Shown here: positions 1 through 4,613 of the stretch, piece after piece
Numbering within the stretch: position 1 is the first letter of the stretch
How the letters are laid out: every line of letters begins with the position of its first letter
DNA from: Bordetella parapertussis
GTDB taxonomy: Bacteria; Pseudomonadota; Gammaproteobacteria; Burkholderiales; Burkholderiaceae_C
DNA: 10,349 bases
Direction of reading: 5' to 3'
NCBI GenBank assembly: GCA_945900685.1
Contig: CAMDJS010000069.1
Location: forward strand, 1 to 10,349
Notes under the pieces: model-generated
Seen by the model: only the letters and a program-made list of their open reading frames with translations
Told to the model about the DNA's origin: nothing
Databases searched by the model: none
Position numbers and translations under genes: made by a program

Positions 1-129
1 AGGCGGGGGCGTTTTTTTCGAGCGAAAGCGGAGAAAAAAAGCGCACCGGACGGGGCGGCCTAAGCGTGACTGAAAACTTCAACAGCAGAAATGCCAGCCC
101 CTAACGGATGGGTCGGCCATAGCGTATCT
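1..129. other. Window edge; possible 3' tail of an unidentified plus-strand gene
   Basis: No complete gene is visible here. Two plus-strand frames are open from the window edge and rich in basic residues. One stops with TAA at about 61-63 and the next stops with TGA at about 71-73. Either could be the C-terminal tail of a gene beginning outside the window, which would then converge on the minus-strand exporter gene ending at 130. The stretch also holds a T7 run (about 11-17) and an A7 run (about 33-39) around a GCGAAAGC mini-hairpin, so it could fold as a weak stem. I cannot tell which frame is real, or whether either is. Confidence 0.2.
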
Positions 130-951
130 TTATTCAACCGCCGACAAACCGCGATACAACATGGTGCAGGCCAGCACATAAAGTAAAGCAGCAAACCCGC
201 GTTTGAGTTTGGCCACCGGCAGTCGCTGCGCATACCTTGCACCCATAGGCGCGGTGAACACAGTGCAAATACAAATGATGAAAAAGCCGGGCAGCCAGAC
301 AAAACCGAAACTGTGCGGCGGCGTGTTTGTCACAGACCAACCGCTGACCACATAGCCGATGGCGTTGGCAAGTGCAATCGGAAAGCCCAGCGCTGCACTC
401 GTACCTACCGCCTGACGCAAGGGCACGTTGCACCAAGCCATGAACGGCACACTGATGAATGCGCCCCCTGCGCCAACCAGCCCCGAGATCAAACCGATGA
501 CACTACCGACTAACGATTGCCCGACGGAACCCGGCATTTGTCTGCTGGGCTTGGGTTTTTTATCCAGCAGCATTTGAGTGGCTGAAAACGCCGTGAAAAA
601 GCTGAACACCAAAGCCAGCACAGAGCCCTTGATGACGGCAAACAACCACAGGCTGGAGATGGCGCTTCCTAAGACTAAGCCTGGTGCGAGACCTTTGAAC
701 AAGTCCCAACGGACTGAGCCTGCTTGGTGGTGTGCACGCGTGCTGGCCAGCGAGGTGATCACGATGGTTGACATGCCAGTGGCAATGGCCATCTTCACCG
801 CCATGTCAGTAGACAGGTCGAGGTGATGAAGCAAAAAAGTGAGAAAGGGGATCATCACCAATGCCCCTCCAACGCCTAACAATCCAGCCAAAAAACCCGC
901 ACATGAGCCCATCGCAGCAAGCGCCAACAACATCAGCGGCCAATTTGTCAT
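130..951 (-). CDS. TauE/SafE-family inner-membrane anion (sulfite/organosulfonate-type) exporter
   Basis: The gene encodes a 273-residue, very hydrophobic protein. It has the duplicated glycine-rich signature of the TauE/SafE family (formerly DUF81): GFLAGLLGVGGALVMIPFL at residues 19-37 and a second copy, GLVGAGGAFISVPFM, at about 157-171. Each copy begins a bundle of predicted membrane helices, with a hydrophilic Lys/Pro-rich linker at about 130-145. Length and layout are normal for the family. Members sit in the inner membrane, and characterised ones have been linked to export of sulfite, sulfoacetate or related small anions, but the substrate cannot be read from sequence. The start codon lies 5 bases after the stop of the CoA-ligase gene and has no strong ribosome-binding site, which suggests translational coupling as the last gene of a three-gene operon. 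Given those neighbours, export of a small carboxylate or sulfonate is possible; this is inference. Confidence 0.92.
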   Translation of the reverse strand: MTNWPLMLLALAAMGSCAGFLAGLLGVGGALVMIPFLTFLLHHLDLSTDMAVKMAIATGMSTIVITSLASTRAHHQAGSVRWDLFKGLAPGLVLGSAISSLWLFAVIKGSVLALVFSFFTAFSATQMLLDKKPKPSRQMPGSVGQSLVGSVIGLISGLVGAGGAFISVPFMAWCNVPLRQAVGTSAALGFPIALANAIGYVVSGWSVTNTPPHSFGFVWLPGFFIICICTVFTAPMGARYAQRLPVAKLKRGFAALLYVLACTMLYRGLSAVE

Positions 952-956
952 TCTGT

Positions 957-2474
957 TTATGCCAGACCGAGTTTTTGTGCCATGCCTATGCGTTGGAGTT
1001 TGCCGGTTGCACCTTTGGGAATTTCTTCCAGCAGCAAAATTTTGCGAGGTACTTTGAAATCTGCCACGCGGGTGGCGACGTAATCACGTAATTCTTTTTC
1101 TGTGGCTGCCACGCCTTCACGCAGTACCACCGCAGCGCCAACTTCTTCGCCGAGTTTGTCGTGCGGAATACCGAAGCACACCACTTGCCCGACGGCTGGG
1201 TGGTCCATCAATATTTCATCGATTTCGCGTGGGCTGATTTTCTCGCCGCCTCGGTTGATGATTTCTTTCAAACGCCCCGTGATGCTGATGTAGCCGTCCG
1301 CGTCCATATTGCCCTGGTCACCGGTGCGAAACCAACCGTGTGTGAATGCTTCTGCGTTCGCCTTGTCGTTGTTTTCATAACCGGGTGTGACGTTGGGCCC
1401 GCGAATCACGATCTCACCGGTGTCACCGGCTTTCAGCAAGTTGCCGTCCAAGTCCATGATGGCTACTTCAGGACCTGCGGCAATACCTACAGTGCCGGGT
1501 TTGCGCTGTGCAGGCGGCAGCGGGTTGCATGCCATTTGGTGCGCGGCTTCTGTCATGCCGTAGGCTTCAATCACGGGTGCGTGAAACGTGGCTTCCAACT
1601 GGGCCAGCACTTGCGGCGGCAATGATGACGATGAAGAACGGATAAAGCGCAAGGGTACACGCGCAATCACTTCTTTATTATTGGAGGCTCTGGACAAAAT
1701 CGCTTGGTGCATGGTGGGCACTGCGGTGTACCAAGTCGGTTTGACCTCGTCCATTTGTGCAAAAAATTTCAAGGCGTTGAAGCCGCCGGTGCAATGCACT
1801 TCACCGCCTTGAGACAGCGGTGCCAATATGCCTGCAATCAATCCGTGGATATGGAACAAAGGCATGACATTCAAGCCTCTGTCGGTGGATGTGAAGCGGG
1901 TGCTGGTCGCGATGTGTTGGGCAGAAGCGCATACGTTTCGCTGCGACAAAGGCACGATCTTCGGGCGCGATGTGGTGCCCGAGGTGTGCAACACCAGTGC
2001 CACATCTTCAGGCAATGCCGCGCCGGGGTGCGCCGGGGCCGCTGCCTTGCGCGCAGAGGTGTCCAAGGTGAATGAACCCGCGCCATTCGCTGGCGTGGGA
2101 TGCAACACCAAAATAGACACGCCGAGTTTGCGTGCGACTTCAATCGCGGGTGAACTAGATCCAGCCTCGACAATCAAGGCCTTGGCATTCAAGTCGTTCA
2201 AGTAAAACTCGAATTCATCAGCGCGGTAAGAAGGGTTAAGCGGTGCAGACGTGCAGCATGCAGCCACTGTGACAAACGAAGCAGCCATGTCTGCGCCATT
2301 GGGCAATACCAATGCCACGCGGTCGTTGCGGCCGATACCTACCGCATTGAATGAATGCTGTACGTAGGCAGCAAGCGCACGCAAGTCGTTGTATGTCAAA
2401 GGCGCTGCGCCGCTTGCACTCAGGCAAGTGTTTGAGTCTTGGCCTGCGGCCAGCCATTCGGTCAATGTTTGCAT
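957..2474 (-). CDS. AMP-forming acyl-CoA synthetase, Pcs60/AAE3 (oxalate--CoA ligase-like) subfamily
   Basis: This is a 505-residue member of the ANL superfamily, which activates a carboxylate to an acyl-adenylate and then to a CoA thioester. Motifs appear in the expected order: the phosphate-binding loop HTSGTTSRPK at 163-172, EAYGMTEA at 303-310, TGD at 384-386, the hinge segment GRLKEIINRGGEKISP at 400-415, and the catalytic lysine K492 in PKGATGKLQR. Two details point to the subfamily containing yeast Pcs60 and plant AAE3 oxalyl-CoA synthetase: Ser replaces the usual Gly in SGTTSRPK, and the stretch NPLPPAQRKPGTVG (317-330) follows MTEAAHQMA. Oxalate is therefore a reasonable candidate substrate, but no oxalyl-CoA decarboxylase or formyl-CoA transferase is nearby. 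There is no signal peptide, so the enzyme is cytosolic. The start is supported by AGGA (minus strand, 2484-2481) 6 bases upstream. The gene follows the dehydrogenase gene by 12 bases and precedes the exporter gene by 5. Confidence 0.93.
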   Translation of the reverse strand: MQTLTEWLAAGQDSNTCLSASGAAPLTYNDLRALAAYVQHSFNAVGIGRNDRVALVLPNGADMAASFVTVAACCTSAPLNPSYRADEFEFYLNDLNAKALIVEAGSSSPAIEVARKLGVSILVLHPTPANGAGSFTLDTSARKAAAPAHPGAALPEDVALVLHTSGTTSRPKIVPLSQRNVCASAQHIATSTRFTSTDRGLNVMPLFHIHGLIAGILAPLSQGGEVHCTGGFNALKFFAQMDEVKPTWYTAVPTMHQAILSRASNNKEVIARVPLRFIRSSSSSLPPQVLAQLEATFHAPVIEAYGMTEAAHQMACNPLPPAQRKPGTVGIAAGPEVAIMDLDGNLLKAGDTGEIVIRGPNVTPGYENNDKANAEAFTHGWFRTGDQGNMDADGYISITGRLKEIINRGGEKISPREIDEILMDHPAVGQVVCFGIPHDKLGEEVGAAVVLREGVAATEKELRDYVATRVADFKVPRKILLLEEIPKGATGKLQRIGMAQKLGLA

Positions 2475-2486
2475 GGTAAGTCCTGT

Positions 2487-3491
2487 TTAATTCAAAGAGA
2501 GTCCGTGCCCGCTGCGCAGCACCGATTGCTGTAGCAACAAACACAAGTGATGAACGGTTTTCAAAGTAGGTGTGGGCAAACCAACGATGTCGCCCAACTC
2601 AATCACGCTGCCCAGCAGTGCGTCGAGTTCGAGTGCTTTGCCTTGTTCAATGTCTTGCAGCATGGAAGTTTTGTGTGCGCCCACCGCTTGTGCACCTGCG
2701 ATGCGTTTGTCTATGCTGATTTTGAATTGGATGCCGGTGCGTTCGGCCACGGCCTGCGCCTCTTGCATCATCATGGCCACGACTTCGCGCGATGGCGCAA
2801 AACTGGCGATGTCTTCCAACGTGGCATGCGTGAGCGCAGACACCGGATTGAAACTGAGGTTGCCCCACAACTTTACCCACAGTTCGGCGCGTATGTCGTT
2901 GGATACCGGGGTTTTGAAACCAGCGCCAATCATGGCTTGTGCGAGTTGCGTCACGCGTTCAGTTTTTTCTCCGCTGGGTTCACCCAAAGTGAAGCGGTTG
3001 CCTTCAATCAAACGCACTACGCCGGGAGCTATCAATTCTGCTGCCGGGTACACTGCAGCGCCGATGATACGTTCGGGTTTGAGTAATTGCCACAACTGAC
3101 CTTGCGGATCGAGTGTTGAAAGTTGTTTGCCGTTGTACTCACCCGGCAATTGATGGAAATACCACCAGGGCAAACCGTTTTGCATGGTGACGATGCAACT
3201 ATCCTCATGACACAGCGCGGCGATGTCAGCAGCGACAGCGGCCACTTGGTGCGACTTGAGTGTGACCAGCACGTAGTCGTAGGTGGAGGCACTGGCGACG
3301 TCACAGGCTTTGACGTCGCGCGCATGAAGTTCACTGCCGTCTTCCAACTGAAGCTTCATGCCGTGCTGTGCAATCGCTTGCAAATTGGCACCGCGTGCAA
3401 TGCAGGTGATGTCATGACCGGCCAATGCCAGTTTGACGCCGAGGTAGCCGCCGATGGCACCGGCTCCGACAATAGCAATACGCAGACTCAT
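2487..3491 (-). CDS. 2-dehydropantoate 2-reductase family (PanE/ApbA-like) NAD(P)-dependent oxidoreductase
   Basis: The protein has 334 residues from the ATG at 3491. An in-frame ATG at 3569 would add 26 residues, but these lie inside the 6S RNA gene and precede the Rossmann fold, so the shorter start is preferred. The N-terminus is a typical Rossmann fold (IAIVGAGAIGG, 5-15). The C-terminal helical domain carries family residues: K207 and N211 in ELWVKLWGN, and E288 in KALELDALLG after HKTSMLQD (273-280), which resemble the catalytic Lys/Asn/Glu of ketopantoate reductases. True PanE reduces 2-dehydropantoate to pantoate with NADPH for CoA synthesis. This protein carries NGLPWWYF (105-112) and is longer than E. 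coli PanE (about 300 residues), features I associate with PanE-like paralogues. Since it is cotranscribed with a CoA ligase and an exporter, it may act on another 2-oxo or 2-hydroxy acid. No strong ribosome-binding site is visible. The family call is firm; the substrate is not. Confidence 0.88.
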   Translation of the reverse strand: MSLRIAIVGAGAIGGYLGVKLALAGHDITCIARGANLQAIAQHGMKLQLEDGSELHARDVKACDVASASTYDYVLVTLKSHQVAAVAADIAALCHEDSCIVTMQNGLPWWYFHQLPGEYNGKQLSTLDPQGQLWQLLKPERIIGAAVYPAAELIAPGVVRLIEGNRFTLGEPSGEKTERVTQLAQAMIGAGFKTPVSNDIRAELWVKLWGNLSFNPVSALTHATLEDIASFAPSREVVAMMMQEAQAVAERTGIQFKISIDKRIAGAQAVGAHKTSMLQDIEQGKALELDALLGSVIELGDIVGLPTPTLKTVHHLCLLLQQSVLRSGHGLSLN

Positions 3492-3523
3492 GAATGAATG
3501 GGAATCAGTGAGAGGTAAATATG

Positions 3524-3543
3524 AAAAAAAGGTGTCTGCAAGG
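3524..3543 (-). terminator. Possible 6S RNA 3' end: closing-stem strand followed by T7
   Basis: The 3' strand of the 6S closing stem (CTTGCAGAC, minus strand 3543-3535) is followed by ACC and then seven T residues (3530-3524). A GC-rich stem plus a T run resembles an intrinsic terminator, but the pairing partner is about 150 nucleotides upstream rather than local. Termination here is therefore uncertain; processing after read-through into the panE-like operon is the alternative. Confidence 0.3.
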
Positions 3544-3704
3544 TTCTGCCGGATTGTCATCCTGAACAAAAGGTTCAGGTGGGCGAGGTCAGTAAGGTGT
3601 TGGGTTCATCTACGCGAGATGATCACGCTCACCAAACGATGTTCCAAGCCCGGGGCTCCATAGAGCATTGGTTCAAGAAATATAAACCCAGCAGACTTGC
3701 AGAC
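3532..3704 (-). ncRNA. ssrS: 6S RNA (RNA polymerase sigma-70 regulator)
   Basis: 6S RNA binds the housekeeping RNA polymerase holoenzyme by imitating an open promoter. It lies directly downstream of zapA, the position known for ssrS in beta- and gammaproteobacteria. The ends form a strong closing stem: GTCTGCAAG (minus strand, 3704-3696) pairs perfectly with CTTGCAGAC (3543-3535), and CTGCTGG (3694-3688) pairs with CCGGCAG (about 3552-3546) with one G-U pair. The middle contains TTTGGTGAGCGTGATCATC (about 3635-3617), resembling the conserved GGTTGGTGAGCATG segment of E. coli 6S RNA. A 7-bp hairpin, CCTGAAC-loop-GTTCAGG (3579-3561), lies in the 3' part at the same place as the CCTTGAACC...GGTTCAAGG element of E. 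coli. The length of about 173 nucleotides is close to the usual 180-185. The exact ends are inferred from the stem and the -10 element. Confidence 0.87.
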
Positions 3705-3710
3705 GCTTGC

Positions 3711-3739
3711 ATTGTAGGAGCATGTGTCATAACAAATGA
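3711..3739 (-). promoter_or_regulatory. Probable promoter of 6S RNA
   Basis: TACAAT on the minus strand (3716-3711) is a good -10 hexamer, placed 6-7 bases before the first base of the 6S closing stem at 3704. The -35 region, about 17 bases further upstream (3739-3734, TCATTT), is poor and lies within the last codons of zapA. Expression could therefore come partly from this promoter and partly from read-through and processing of the zapA transcript. Confidence 0.5.
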
Positions 3740-4023
3740 CCGTCTTGACCTAATGTCGTGTCCAGGCGGTGTAACAGGTTGTTTAAATTGTGGCTGGAAC
3801 TGCCGGGCTCAGCGGGAGCGGCAGAAAAATCAGACAGCTCAAAAGCGAGATTGAGAGCGGCCAAAACCGCAATACGGTCACGCGCTTTGATTTTTCCCAC
3901 ATCGCGGATGCTGCACATGGCAACATCAACTTTGCGCACAGCCGTTTGAAAACGTTCTTCAGCGCCTGCGGGGCAACCGAGTATGTAACTCTGCCCCATG
4001 ATTTGTACTTCGACCTGGTTCAT
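3727..4023 (-). CDS. zapA: Cell division protein ZapA
   Basis: ZapA is a small cytosolic protein that crosslinks and stabilises FtsZ filaments at mid-cell. The 98-residue product has the family layout. The N-terminal globular FtsZ-binding part starts VEVQIMGQSYILGCPAGAEE (4-23). It is followed by the signature KIKARDRIAVLAALNLAFEL (44-63) and a helical C-terminal tail that would form the coiled-coil dimer arm. E. coli ZapA is 109 residues, so the size is normal. The start codon overlaps the stop of the upstream coiled-coil gene by 4 bases (ATGA), so the two are probably translationally coupled. The 6S RNA gene follows at once, its -10 element lying within about 15 bases of the zapA stop codon. 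This gene order is conserved in proteobacteria and supports both identifications. Confidence 0.95.
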   Translation of the reverse strand: MNQVEVQIMGQSYILGCPAGAEERFQTAVRKVDVAMCSIRDVGKIKARDRIAVLAALNLAFELSDFSAAPAEPGSSSHNLNNLLHRLDTTLGQDGHLL

Positions 4024-4235
4024 GCGCCGTCCTTGATATCCAGCGGCAAACGGTCAAGTAATCCGTCGATTCGACTGCGGGCAGCTTGCAGACGAGACTT
4101 CAAAGAGTCTCGCTCATGTGTCAACGAATCAACTTGATTCATCAGTAAATCGTTGGTGCGCTTGAGTTCCTCATAGCGAACGAGCAAGCGTTCAACACGC
4201 TCCAGTACAGCATCCAATGTGTTGTTTTCAGACAT
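4020..4235 (-). CDS. ZapB-like small coiled-coil protein (TIGR02449-type) next to zapA
   Basis: The 71-residue product, starting MSENNTLDAVLERVERLL, is almost entirely charged heptad-type helix (about 5-60: LERVERLLVRYEELK, then NDLLMNQVDSL, then LKSRLQAARSRIDGLLDRL) and should form a coiled coil. Such short coiled-coil proteins are regularly encoded just upstream of zapA in beta- and gammaproteobacteria. They are annotated as ZapB-like or TIGR02449-family proteins and are thought to act with ZapA in Z-ring assembly. That role is inferred here from context and shape. Upstream in-frame ATGs exist at 4244 (adding three residues) and 4307 (adding 24). The last would run through the stem-loop of the divergent control region and has no helical character, so it is unlikely. 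The ribosome-binding site is weak for every option. The gene overlaps zapA by 4 bases. Confidence 0.85.
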   Translation of the reverse strand: MSENNTLDAVLERVERLLVRYEELKRTNDLLMNQVDSLTHERDSLKSRLQAARSRIDGLLDRLPLDIKDGA

Positions 4236-4339
4236 GGAATGCATTCTAGGTGCGTAACCAAGACTTGTGGCTAGAATCAAACCGTTGGTGCTCGCGGTGT
4301 GGTTCACACACCGCAGTTCAACGGGAAGCAGAAGTTTTC
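4236..4339. promoter_or_regulatory. Divergent control region between the zap genes and the B12 operon
   Basis: This non-coding stretch must hold the promoter for the B12 operon (plus strand) and probably that for the zap genes (minus strand). I could not assign a convincing -35/-10 pair in either direction. Two symmetric elements are visible. One is a 7-base inverted repeat, ATTCTAG (4243-4249) and CTAGAAT (4271-4277). The other is a two-part stem-loop at 4282-4324: lower stem CCGTTG/CAACGG, an internal loop, upper stem GCGGTGTG/CACACCGC, and a five-base loop. No T run follows it directly, so it is not an obvious terminator. Confidence 0.45.
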
Positions 4340-4557
4340 ACTCAACCAAGTACATCTTTTAGGTACATGGCCTGAGCTGATAGCCAGCCTGCGCTGCCCC
4401 CGCAACGGTCAAGCAAACGAAACACGGCAACGTGTTTCCGCCCTGTCCTACATAGCCACTGGATGCCCTGAACAAGCATCTGGGAAGGCGGACAAGGTTG
4501 TTTTTGCCAGCCCGGATACCGGCCAACAAGGTGCAGCCGCGCTTGTCGCGACTGCGT
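4340..4557 (+). promoter_or_regulatory. Cobalamin (adenosylcobalamin-type) riboswitch upstream of btuB
   Basis: Hallmarks of the Cbl riboswitch appear in the right order. These are the core CCCCCGCAACGGT (4397-4409), GCCACTG (4455-4461), TGGGAAGGCGG (4481-4491), and the B12 box AGCCCGGATACCGGCC (4509-4524), close to the consensus AGYCAGRAGACCTGCC. A peripheral hairpin GAAACACG-GCAA-CGTGTTTC (4419-4438) with a GNRA loop lies between the first two. After the B12 box, GCAG/CTGC with GCG/CGC (4533-4555) can form the regulatory hairpin before the btuB start. When B12 binds, such elements normally block ribosome access or continued transcription. No T run follows, so control of translation is more likely here. 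The 5' part (about 4340-4390) lacks a clear GGTGNNAATCC motif, so the left boundary is approximate. Confidence 0.9.
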
Positions 4558-4613
4558 AACGTCCATGCACTGTCGGGGAAGGCGGTGAGGGCACTTGGCT
4601 GGTATTTATCATC

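Noticed and set aside
9..41. T7 and A7 runs around GCGAAAGC as a bidirectional terminator
   Set aside because: Pairing would rely mainly on A-T pairs with mismatches next to the runs, and the stretch may be coding at the window edge. The evidence is too thin to call a terminator.
1161..1625. Plus-strand open frame of 154 codons opposite the CoA ligase gene
   Set aside because: The minus strand here carries ANL-superfamily motifs in the correct order; the plus-strand frame has no family features.
3492..3569. N-terminal extension of the PanE-like protein from the ATG at 3569
   Set aside because: The extra 26 residues overlap the 6S RNA gene and precede the Rossmann motif, which normally begins within the first few residues in this family.
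4419..4438. Perfect 8-bp hairpin that could be a terminator
   Set aside because: It has a GCAA loop, no T run after it, and sits between conserved riboswitch blocks, so it is best read as a peripheral stem of the aptamer.
4299..4559. Plus-strand open frame of 86 codons upstream of btuB
   Set aside because: It lies over the stem-loop and the cobalamin riboswitch; the RNA elements explain the sequence.
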